A stretch of DNA of 20,529 nt, from NCBI GenBank assembly GCA_020446665.1, contig JAGREF010000110.1, forward strand, positions 1-20,529, in the 5' to 3' direction. Numbering within the stretch: position 1 is the first letter of the stretch; the number at the start of each line of letters is the position of its first letter. The translations under genes and the position numbers were made by a program. The notes under the pieces were generated by a model. The model was not told the DNA's origin, did no database searches, and saw only the letters and a list, made by a program, of their open reading frames with translations. This document shows, in pieces, positions 13,799 to 20,529 of the stretch. This DNA is from Sphingomonadaceae bacterium (GTDB taxonomy: Bacteria > Pseudomonadota > Alphaproteobacteria > Sphingomonadales > Sphingomonadaceae).

Positions 13799-16218
13799 CA
13801 GCACAGCTCCTCAGCATCCCTATGCGCTTCCAAAGCTGAAACGCGATTAACCTTGGTCGTAAACACTGGTCGAAAAACGACAGTTAAGATTTTGCCACCG
13901 ACTTCTGCCGATGCCGGCGGGTGGACGATCATGAAGCCGGCTTCCTCGCGGCAATCGTAAAGGCCCGGCGCGATCTCCGGCAGAGTGTCAAATTCCGGCG
14001 TTGCGGCGATCCGCGCGCCGCTTTCCCCTTCGCTGCGCTGGCCGAGAAAATCGGCCTGATCTTCGAAGAAGGCGCTAACCAGCTGCAGGTAATCGCAAAC
14101 CGCGCCGAATTGCAGCGCCACGGCATAGCGGCTCTCACCCACGGGGATGGCGGCCATAAACCAGCCATCCTGTGTGGCATGGGCAGTGACCAGCTGCGGG
14201 CTTGCATCCTGCGTGGTGGCAAACACCGCCGGGATGGGCAGCGTGGCTTCGCTGAAATCGGCAAAGGTCAAAGACAGGCCGAAACGCCGGGTCGCCAGCA
14301 AGGCCAGCCGCGTGGCCGCACCTTGCCCCGCCAGCTCCGCCGGCAGATACATGCGTTCAGACCCGCGCATATAGAACAGCCCGCGTTCGCGCAGACCGCG
14401 CCGGGCGATGGCAGGATCGAACAGAGCCACTGTCTTTTCCGTGCCCAGATTCACATCATGCTGGAACCGGTCAATCACCGCCAACTCGTGCATTTGCGGC
14501 AGGAACATCAGCCGCGCCATCGCCGCGCAGGCTCCACGGCGCCACAGATCAAGCCTGCGGGGTTCGGCAACCCGCAGGATCGCATCTGCCTGCTCGCGGA
14601 CAAAGCGCAAGGCACCGCGCTGCATCTTTTCGCGCTGTTCGGACTGTTCGGGGTCTATGTCATTCGCACGCCGGATCGGCGCACCATCGGCCTCATAGCC
14701 GATCACAGAGCCGCAATCGCGGGTGCAGGCCTGCTCGATCACCGCCACATTGGCGCACAAGGCCTCCAGCGCAGGGGCATCATAATGGCGCGCATCGACA
14801 AAGCCTTTCTTGTCGAGGCCGGGGCTGTCCATTTCGCGCAGCAGCAGATAGCGGCCTGCAACATGGACGCCGAATTCGCTGGCCAGCAGCGTATCAACCC
14901 GGTTCTGGACCGAACCATTATAGCCGAGATCCACCAGCATCAGCACATCGCCGCGCTGCGGATCGACCGTGCGGCGGATATGCGCCACCAGCCGCTCGGC
15001 AAAATCGCGTGATCTGCGCGCAAGCCGCCGGCGGCGCGGGGTTTCGCGCAAGGCCTTCCACAAGGCGGCATTGCCCTGTTCCGGGGAAAGATCGCCGAGC
15101 AGCGCAGTGATCTCGCTCTCTTCCATCAGCACTTGCCGTGCCAGCGTCTGCGGGCGCACGCCCAGCTCTGCCTTTGCATAGGCGAACACGGATTTTTCAT
15201 CGGTCAGGCTGGCCGCAGTGGCAGTGAAACGGCTGAGTTCGACCGCATGGCCGGGATTGGCCATGCCCTGGGGCGTTGCCTGATGCACCAGCTGCGGCAG
15301 ATGCCCGTCGCGCATCAGGAACAGCCAATGGACTGTGCCGCCATGCTTTTCCGCCAGCGCCTTTGCTTCAGCCTGCAGCCAATATTCAAACCCGGCAAAG
15401 ATGGGGCCGAGCGTGGCAGCGCCCAATTGCTCCGCCGGATCATCCAGCTGCGGCAAAGCCAGCGCCAGACCTGCCCGGTGCGGCTGCGGCGCGCCCAGGC
15501 GATCCTGTGCGGGGCCTTCCACCATGGCAGCAATCCCGCTTTCCAGCCGGATCTGCTCGCGAATGGCTTGCGGAAATTGAGTGAGATGGATGGCATTGAC
15601 GCCAAAAGGTTCGACCCCGCCGACATCGGCCGCCCGGTTATCACCCAGATGGACAATATCGCCCGGCACCACTTTCAGCTTCGCCAATACGTCAGCATAA
15701 AGCCCCGCCCCCTTGGACTTGCCATAGGTGGAAGAGCAGAAAATCCGGTCGATCAGGCCCGCAATCTCGTCTCCGGCAGAGGCAGCGATCAGCTGGCGCA
15801 ATTGCGCTTCATCCAGATAGGTATCGGAAACGATCACCAGCTGCATCCCGCGTGCTTTGGCATCCCGCATCAGCGCGACTGTGGGCGCGAAGGCGAAACA
15901 ATGGCGGGCTTCCTCCGCCAGCTCCGCCGCTATTGCCAGCTCGATCTGTTCATCGGACCCATTGGGATAAAGCGCGCGATAGATCGCTTCGATCCGCACT
16001 TCATTGCCGCCCCGTTCCAGCCGTTCCGCCTTGCGCGCCAGTTGCTCGGCGCGGGCGCGCTGGGCCGGGCTGATCCCGGGCAGGCATGCGAAAATATCCG
16101 CCGGTGCATGGCAATCGCGCCAGATCAGCGTGTCGAAACAGTCGAGCGACAGCACTTTCGCGCCGGGCCAGTCGTCCAACAGCTGCGGCAATTCATGCGG
16201 GTGAATGGAAATAGTCAT
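13798..16218 (-). CDS. Large HAD-superfamily hydrolase-like protein with C-terminal domain of unknown role
   Basis: An 806-residue protein. The N-terminal 215 residues carry the HAD core: motif I LSLDCFDTLIW (nucleophile Asp26; the +2 position is Phe, as in some HADs of polysaccharide loci), motif II VIVSDTYLD (Ser131), the motif III lysine in YGKSKG (Lys167), and motif IV HLGDNRAADVG (Asp193). The remaining 590 residues include WLFLMRDGHLPQ and MLVDLGYNGSVQNRV, patterns I associate with the COG5610-type predicted hydrolases found in surface-polysaccharide and glycosylation clusters. The catalytic function is not known. The ATG at 16218 has AAGGGGAA upstream; a GTG at 16224 is less likely. 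It is coupled to the methyltransferase downstream and lies after motB, so it may act in flagellin or envelope glycan modification. Confidence 0.68.
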   Translation of the reverse strand: MTISIHPHELPQLLDDWPGAKVLSLDCFDTLIWRDCHAPADIFACLPGISPAQRARAEQLARKAERLERGGNEVRIEAIYRALYPNGSDEQIELAIAAELAEEARHCFAFAPTVALMRDAKARGMQLVIVSDTYLDEAQLRQLIAASAGDEIAGLIDRIFCSSTYGKSKGAGLYADVLAKLKVVPGDIVHLGDNRAADVGGVEPFGVNAIHLTQFPQAIREQIRLESGIAAMVEGPAQDRLGAPQPHRAGLALALPQLDDPAEQLGAATLGPIFAGFEYWLQAEAKALAEKHGGTVHWLFLMRDGHLPQLVHQATPQGMANPGHAVELSRFTATAASLTDEKSVFAYAKAELGVRPQTLARQVLMEESEITALLGDLSPEQGNAALWKALRETPRRRRLARRSRDFAERLVAHIRRTVDPQRGDVLMLVDLGYNGSVQNRVDTLLASEFGVHVAGRYLLLREMDSPGLDKKGFVDARHYDAPALEALCANVAVIEQACTRDCGSVIGYEADGAPIRRANDIDPEQSEQREKMQRGALRFVREQADAILRVAEPRRLDLWRRGACAAMARLMFLPQMHELAVIDRFQHDVNLGTEKTVALFDPAIARRGLRERGLFYMRGSERMYLPAELAGQGAATRLALLATRRFGLSLTFADFSEATLPIPAVFATTQDASPQLVTAHATQDGWFMAAIPVGESRYAVALQFGAVCDYLQLVSAFFEDQADFLGQRSEGESGARIAATPEFDTLPEIAPGLYDCREEAGFMIVHPPASAEVGGKILTVVFRPVFTTKVNRVSALEAHRDAEELC

Positions 16219-16274
16219 GGGCACGTTCCCCTTCCGTGGGTTCGCCCAATGGCTAGGAGCTTATGGTTAGTGCC

Positions 16275-16301
16275 TTATCGCCGCGACCATCCGCAATTTC
16301 A
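16275..16301 (-). promoter_or_regulatory. Possible sigma-28-like promoter before the HAD/methyltransferase genes
   Basis: Read on the minus strand, TGAAATTG (16301-16294), an 11-base spacer and GGCGATAA (16282-16275) resemble the FliA consensus TAAAGTTT-N11-GCCGATAA, matching 5 of 8 and 7 of 8 positions. The site lies in the 84-base gap between motB and the HAD gene, and a start about 50 bases before the HAD ATG would be reasonable. Chance similarity cannot be excluded, and no fliA gene is in the window. Confidence 0.35.
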
Positions 16302-16302
16302 C

Positions 16303-17142
16303 CTAATCGAGTAGCAGGATCGAGATGCGCCGGTTGCGCGGATCCTGTGGATTGTCCTCGATCAGCAATTCTCGATCTGCCACCCCTTCAATCCGGTTGA
16401 AACGTTTCGCGCCCACACCTTGCCGGATCAGCGCCTGCCGCGTTGCCTCTGCCCGACTGGCAGAGAGGGACCAGTTATTGCCACGCACGCCATCCTTCCA
16501 GGGCAGCGAATCCGTATGACCGCGAATGGTCAGCTCGCCACCTTCCGGCCCGACCATCTGCGCAATGACGCCCACCAGTTCCTGCGCATCGCTGGTCAGG
16601 ATCGTGGTGCCCATGGCGAACATGGAAAAATCGGCATCATCGACCAGATCAATGCGAATGCCTTCGGTGGTGTTGACCATCCGCAAATTCTTGGCGAGGC
16701 GGGCAAGGCGGCGATTTTCCGCCAGCTCTTCCTGCAGGCGTTCACGCATTTTCTCCACCCGCTTGATCTTGCCTGCACCTTCCATCGGCCCGCCCGTCGC
16801 GTCACGCGGGATAGTGAGCGTCTTGGTCCCGGTCTGGCCCTGACGATGGGGATAGTCATCAACATCGGTCAGCGAGGCACCGCCCATCAGCCCGTCCGAT
16901 CCGGCCTTGCCTTCACGGATCTTGACCAGAGTGGGCGTGAAGTAATCCGCCAGCCCCTTGCGCTGGTCCTCCGTGGTCGCCCCCAGCAGCCAGAGCAGCA
17001 GGAAGAAAGCCATCATCGCAGTCACGAAGTCTGCATAGGCAACTTTCCACGCGCCGCCATGATGCCCGCCTTCGACGACAGTCACCTTCTTGACGATGAT
17101 CGGGGGTGGAGGCGGCTCATTCTTGCCGCGCTTGGCAGCCAT
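16303..17142 (-). CDS. motB: MotB, flagellar stator protein
   Basis: MotB anchors the stator to peptidoglycan and carries the proton-binding Asp. The 279-residue product has a cytoplasmic Pro/Lys-rich N-terminus, then one membrane helix at about 32-54 (AWKVAYADFVTAMMAFFLLL) with the proton-binding Asp38. A plug/linker follows with a coiled-coil-like stretch (IKRVEKMRERLQEELAENRR, about 126-145). The OmpA-type peptidoglycan-binding domain covers about 160-279, with GHTDSLPW (208-215), NNWSLSASRAEATRQ (222-236) and NPQDPRNRRISI (264-275). The linker shows the proton-type layout, but ion choice cannot be proven from sequence. It starts one base after the motA stop. Confidence 0.97.
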   Translation of the reverse strand: MAAKRGKNEPPPPPIIVKKVTVVEGGHHGGAWKVAYADFVTAMMAFFLLLWLLGATTEDQRKGLADYFTPTLVKIREGKAGSDGLMGGASLTDVDDYPHRQGQTGTKTLTIPRDATGGPMEGAGKIKRVEKMRERLQEELAENRRLARLAKNLRMVNTTEGIRIDLVDDADFSMFAMGTTILTSDAQELVGVIAQMVGPEGGELTIRGHTDSLPWKDGVRGNNWSLSASRAEATRQALIRQGVGAKRFNRIEGVADRELLIEDNPQDPRNRRISILLLD

Positions 17143-17143
17143 C

Positions 17144-18007
17144 TCAGCGGCCCCTCAGCGCGTCGAGCAATTCGGACAGGCCGGGGCGGAAGGCATGGCC
17201 AAGGCCAGACCGCGCGCTTTCCACCACCAAGGGCTGCGGATAGCCGTGCAGACTGGCGATAATCACCTGCTTTACTGCATGGAATATCTGCTCATCCGCA
17301 TCCAGCACCTGTTTCAGGCGGCCAGCCAGCGGGGCAACGATACCATAGGCGAGCAACACGCCCATGAAGGTGCCGACCAGCGCCGAACCGATCATCCCGC
17401 CCAGCACTTCGGGCGGTTCATTGATCGAACCCATGGTCTTCACCACGCCCAGCACGGCGGCGACAATGCCCAGCGCCGGCAGCGCATCGGCCAGCCCTTG
17501 CAAGGCGTGTTGTGGTTCATATTCTTCGTGGAAATGCGTCTTCATCGCATTGTCCATCACTTCTTCCACCGCATGAACTTCCAGCGTGCCGGAAGAGACG
17601 ACGATCAGCGTCAGCGTGTCACAGATCAGCGCGGTCAGCGGCTTATTGGCCAGGATCGACGGATATTCTGCAAAGATCGCTGAATTCTGTGGTTCCTGCA
17701 CATGGGATTCCAGCGCCACCGGCCCTTCGGACTTGAGCATTTTCATCAACTTGCTGGTCAGGGCAATGGCATCAATATGATCCTGCTTTGAGTGTTTCGG
17801 CCCTTTGAAGATCTTCCCGAAACTGCCGCCAATCGCTTTCAGTTCATGCATCGAATTGCCGGTAATCAGCGCGCCCACTGCGGCCCCGCCGATGATCAGC
17901 ATTTCATGCGGGATGGCGTGCATCACCGGACCCAGCGCACCGCCGGTCAGGGCGAAACCGCCAAACACCATGAGCAGCAAAACAACAATGCCAATGGCAG
18001 CATACAT
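17144..18007 (-). CDS. motA: MotA, flagellar stator protein
   Basis: MotA surrounds MotB in the stator and pushes on FliG. The 287-residue product has four membrane helices, at about residues 2-22, 33-50, 170-190 and 202-224. The conserved prolines of the ion pathway are visible as Pro177 (LADALPALGIVAAV) and Pro226 (GIVAPLAGRL). The large cytoplasmic loop holds LMKMLKSEGPVALESH, whose charged residues (Lys92 and Glu100 by eye) occupy the place of the FliG-contacting Arg/Glu of enteric MotA. AIFAEYPSIL follows, as is typical of the family. GGAAGGAA precedes the ATG. It sits 27 bases after flgL and one base before motB, which suggests a shared transcript. Confidence 0.97.
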   Translation of the reverse strand: MYAAIGIVVLLLMVFGGFALTGGALGPVMHAIPHEMLIIGGAAVGALITGNSMHELKAIGGSFGKIFKGPKHSKQDHIDAIALTSKLMKMLKSEGPVALESHVQEPQNSAIFAEYPSILANKPLTALICDTLTLIVVSSGTLEVHAVEEVMDNAMKTHFHEEYEPQHALQGLADALPALGIVAAVLGVVKTMGSINEPPEVLGGMIGSALVGTFMGVLLAYGIVAPLAGRLKQVLDADEQIFHAVKQVIIASLHGYPQPLVVESARSGLGHAFRPGLSELLDALRGR

Positions 18008-18034
18008 GGGGCAAATTCCTTCCGGTTTCTCGGC

Positions 18035-18949
18035 TCAGCGCAGCATGTCGAACAGAGTCAGGCCAGACAGGCGGACAAAGCTGGCCTGGCTGGCCTCCAG
18101 CACGGTCATGGCGTGCTGCAATTTGGTGATGGTTTCAGCGATATCCGCACCGCCCAGATCGGCCTGTTCGGCATCGACCAGTTGGCCGGCCGCAGCGCGT
18201 CTCTCGCTCAGCTGATCGACCCAGTTCATCCGCGCACCGATTACGGTCTGCGCAGTGGTGACCCGGTCCAGCCCGCTATCCAGCGCGGTCAGCGCATCGC
18301 GGCTGGCCGCAACGGGATCGCCGCCTGTGCCTTTCAGCGCATCGGCCAGCGTGCCGAGCATGGCGAACAGATCGGTCGGATTGCCCTGATGGTCGAAAGC
18401 AAATACCTCTGGCCCGGTCAGGCCCTGCGGCACATTCTGTTCATCGCCCAGATCGACCAGCGGCGCAGCGGCGGTGCCGATATAGACAATCGAACCATCC
18501 GCCTGCCGTTCATAGGCAAGGCCCGGTGCTTCACCGCCAAACAGCGCATGGCCTGCGCCATTGCGACCATTGGCAATACTGAGCAGATTTTCCTGCAATT
18601 GCGCCACTTCTTCGCCAATCGCGGCGCGGTCTGTGTCTGACAATGTGGCATTGGCCGCCTGCGTCGCCAATTCGCGCACCCGGGCAAGCACATTGGCCGT
18701 GCTCGACAGAGCATTATCGGCAAAAGCCAGTTCGCTGCTGGCACGATCCGAATTGTGCCGCGTCACTTCATCCAGCCGTTCGCGCCGCCCGAGCAAGCGC
18801 AGCCGCGCCGCTGCGACCGGGTCTTGCGAAGACCGCTCCAGCCTTTCGCCAGTCGCAATCTGCGTCTGGTAGCCCTCAGCCCGCGCGCGCAGGCTGCTGA
18901 TCTGGTTGCTGGCCCGTTCGTAAAAGGCGCTGGTGGGAAGTGTCGTCAT
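18035..18949 (-). CDS. flgL: FlgL, hook-filament junction protein (HAP3)
   Basis: FlgL forms the second layer of the hook-filament junction, on which the filament grows. The 304-residue product is flagellin-like at both ends. The N-terminal helices include ASNQISSLRARAEGYQTQIA, TGERLERSSQDPVAA and LARVRELATQAANATLS with the flagellin-type VRELA pattern. The C-terminal helix is TITKLQHAMTVLEASQASF, ending LSGLTLFDMLR. The ATG at 18949 was preferred. A GTG at 18958 that overlaps the flgK stop as GTGA would add three residues and cannot be excluded. Order flgJ-flgK-flgL is standard, and motA follows closely. Confidence 0.94.
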   Translation of the reverse strand: MTTLPTSAFYERASNQISSLRARAEGYQTQIATGERLERSSQDPVAAARLRLLGRRERLDEVTRHNSDRASSELAFADNALSSTANVLARVRELATQAANATLSDTDRAAIGEEVAQLQENLLSIANGRNGAGHALFGGEAPGLAYERQADGSIVYIGTAAAPLVDLGDEQNVPQGLTGPEVFAFDHQGNPTDLFAMLGTLADALKGTGGDPVAASRDALTALDSGLDRVTTAQTVIGARMNWVDQLSERRAAAGQLVDAEQADLGGADIAETITKLQHAMTVLEASQASFVRLSGLTLFDMLR

Positions 18950-18954
18950 GGCGC

Positions 18955-20304
18955 TCACCCGATCCCGATTATCGTGTCAAAGATTTCGGAAGCGACCTGC
19001 ATCACCCGGCCCGAGGCCTGGAATGCCTGCTGGTAACGCACCAGCGCCGCCGCCTCTTCCTCCAGATCGACACCGGTGAATTCGACCAGCGCGAGATGGG
19101 CGGAATCGGCAATTGTCTCCAGCGCCTCGGCTGTAATTTCACGGGCGGAAACAGTCGCGGAAATATCGAAGATCAGGCTGTTGGCGCGGCTCGCAGCGCC
19201 GCCGCCAGATACGCCATTGGCCAGTGCAGCGCGCATCACGGCAAGGTTCGATCCGTCGCGGCTGCCCGCCACGGCACCGCCGGGCACGGTCGCCAGTTCA
19301 TCGCCTGACAGCAGAGCCACGGAAATGCCCGCCGCCCCGCTGCCCGCAAACAGCGGCTGGCCCGGCGATCCGTCCAGCGCCACCCCGCCAGCCTGCACCG
19401 CATTGACCGCAGAAGCGATATCGTCGGCCAGCGCGTCGAGCCGGGTCGAGGCATTGGCGGCCTCTTGCAAGGCCAGCGCCTTGCCCGCCAGGCTGCCACC
19501 ATTGAGCGCCAGCGCAGAGCCGCCCAGCGTGAAGGAAATCGTGCCATCACCGGCGGTGTTCATGGCGACCGCGCTGGCCACGTCATTGGCCACCAGCACA
19601 TCGCCGCCAGCCCCGCCAATCCGCACTGTGGCAAGGCCAAGCGGGTCGATCTGCGCGGTGATGTCGGCGCGCTCGGCCAATTCGCCCAGCAGCCGGTCAC
19701 GCTGATCGAACAGGCTGGCCTGCTCGCTCGTATCCGGGCCAACACGCGTGAGCCGGACATTGATCCGCGCCAGTTCGCTGGCAAAGAGATTGACCTCTGC
19801 CACGCCGCCTTGCGCTTCGAAACGCAGATTGTCGCTGGCCGCCTGCAGGCTGCCTGCGGCAATGTTGAATGTACCCGCGAGCCGCTCGGCCCCGGCCAGA
19901 GCCGCCGCGCGCAGGCTGGGATCGACCGGATCGCTTTCCAGCCGCTGCAGGCTCGCTTCGAATTCAACCACGGCATCGAACATGCCCGATTGTTCCAGCG
20001 CGCTTTCGACATTGCGCAAACCATCGACTTCCGCCTGAGCGCGTGCGGAATCGCTGCTGGTCCGGCGCGCTTCAGCAGCGCGAAATGCATCGACACTGCG
20101 GGTGATTCCGGTGGCGCGCACCCCGGCGAGAGAAATGTCGCCAACCCGGCCAGCGCCACCTCCGGCAGAGACTTCCTCCAGCCGGATACCCCGGCGGACA
20201 TAACCCCCTGTCGCGGCATTGGCGATATTATGCGCCGCCACATCCAATGCAGAGCGCGCCGCCCGCGCGCCGCTGGCACCGATGGAAAGGAGATCAGACG
20301 CCAT
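18955..20304 (-). CDS. flgK: FlgK, hook-filament junction protein (HAP1)
   Basis: FlgK forms the first layer of the hook-filament junction. The 449-residue product is near the short end of the family range. The N-terminal rod/hook signature is LLSIGASGARAARSALDVAA then HNIANAATGGYVRRGI (about residues 5-40). The C-terminal helix carries FTGVDLEEEAAALVRYQQAF then QASGRVMQVASEIFDTII, matching the family consensus closely. The middle (about 230-360) is Ala/Gly-rich and beta-like. The ATG at 20304 lies 3 bases after the flgJ stop, with an overlap or near overlap with flgL at its end, so flgJKL are probably translated from one mRNA. Confidence 0.96.
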   Translation of the reverse strand: MASDLLSIGASGARAARSALDVAAHNIANAATGGYVRRGIRLEEVSAGGGAGRVGDISLAGVRATGITRSVDAFRAAEARRTSSDSARAQAEVDGLRNVESALEQSGMFDAVVEFEASLQRLESDPVDPSLRAAALAGAERLAGTFNIAAGSLQAASDNLRFEAQGGVAEVNLFASELARINVRLTRVGPDTSEQASLFDQRDRLLGELAERADITAQIDPLGLATVRIGGAGGDVLVANDVASAVAMNTAGDGTISFTLGGSALALNGGSLAGKALALQEAANASTRLDALADDIASAVNAVQAGGVALDGSPGQPLFAGSGAAGISVALLSGDELATVPGGAVAGSRDGSNLAVMRAALANGVSGGGAASRANSLIFDISATVSAREITAEALETIADSAHLALVEFTGVDLEEEAAALVRYQQAFQASGRVMQVASEIFDTIIGIG

Positions 20305-20307
20305 GGC

Positions 20308-20529
20308 TTAAGCGCCCCCGTCCGCAGTTCTGTCCATATGCCGCGCCAGCTGCATTTCGATCATGCTGGCAAGGCCCAGCGCGCCGGTGCCCGCGGCAAT
20401 CTCCGCAAAGCGCGCGTCGCGCATTTCCGTAAAGGTCTCCATGCCCTGCCCGCCAAAAAGCTCATCACCGCCGAAATTGGTGGCGCGGGCACTGGCGAGC
20501 AGCTGGCGCAGGAAGATCGCTTCGAACTG
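20308..20529 (-). CDS. flgJ: FlgJ-like rod-binding protein (partial, N-terminus beyond the window)
   Basis: The frame is open from the window edge to a TAA at 20308 and gives the last 73 residues. The sequence FEAIFLRQLLASARAT, then GGQGMETFTEMRDARFAEIA, then GALGLASMIEMQLARHM matches the rod-binding domain of FlgJ, which acts as a scaffold for rod assembly. The protein ends about ten residues after this domain, so the C-terminal muramidase of enteric FlgJ is absent. Single-domain FlgJ is common in alphaproteobacteria, where a separate lytic transglycosylase does the wall-cutting. The stop is 3 bases before the flgK ATG. Confidence 0.9.
   Translation of the reverse strand, partial: QFEAIFLRQLLASARATNFGGDELFGGQGMETFTEMRDARFAEIAAGTGALGLASMIEMQLARHMDRTADGGA

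Overview
This window is one dense flagellar gene cluster from a GC-rich alphaproteobacterium. The MotB/MotA type, the style of the fli genes, the strong GC bias at third codon positions and the enteric-like flagellin together suggest the Sphingomonadales (Erythrobacter/Sphingomonas relatives). The placement is inference from sequence style, not from a search.

Layout. From 11767 down to position 1, on the minus strand, fifteen genes run in an almost unbroken chain: a sigma-54-type regulator (flbD-like), fliE, fliF, fliG, fliH, fliI, fliJ, fliK, fliL, fliM, fliN, fliO, fliP, fliQ and the start of fliR, which is cut by the window edge. Most neighbours overlap by 1-8 bases or sit within about 13 bases; only fliK-fliL has a gap of about 27 bases. 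Together they encode the MS ring (FliF), rod adaptor (FliE), switch/C ring (FliG, FliM, FliN), export gate (FliO, FliP, FliQ, FliR), export ATPase complex (FliH, FliI, FliJ), hook-length control (FliK) and the stator-associated FliL.

The regulator is divergent from fliC (plus strand, 12022-12846), a 274-residue flagellin. Upstream of fliC is a well-spaced -24/-12 (sigma-54) promoter, and the regulator keeps the sigma-54-contacting GAFTGA loop. The simplest reading is that the flbD-like protein, perhaps acting near a 10-base palindrome at 11877-11886, activates fliC. A 12-bp perfect hairpin terminates fliC.

From 20529 down to 12965, again on the minus strand, lie flgJ (partial), flgK, flgL, motA, motB and then a two-gene unit encoding a large HAD-family protein and a class I methyltransferase. 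The last two are not flagellar structural genes. Their position between motB and fliC suggests a role in modifying flagellin or a surface glycan. A possible sigma-28-like promoter lies just upstream of them.

No RNA genes, insertion sequences, CRISPR arrays or phage genes were seen. The most notable points are the HAD/methyltransferase pair, a flagellar sigma-54 activator without a recognisable receiver domain, a FliM without the usual N-terminal CheY-binding peptide, and an enteric-type flagellin in an apparent alphaproteobacterium.
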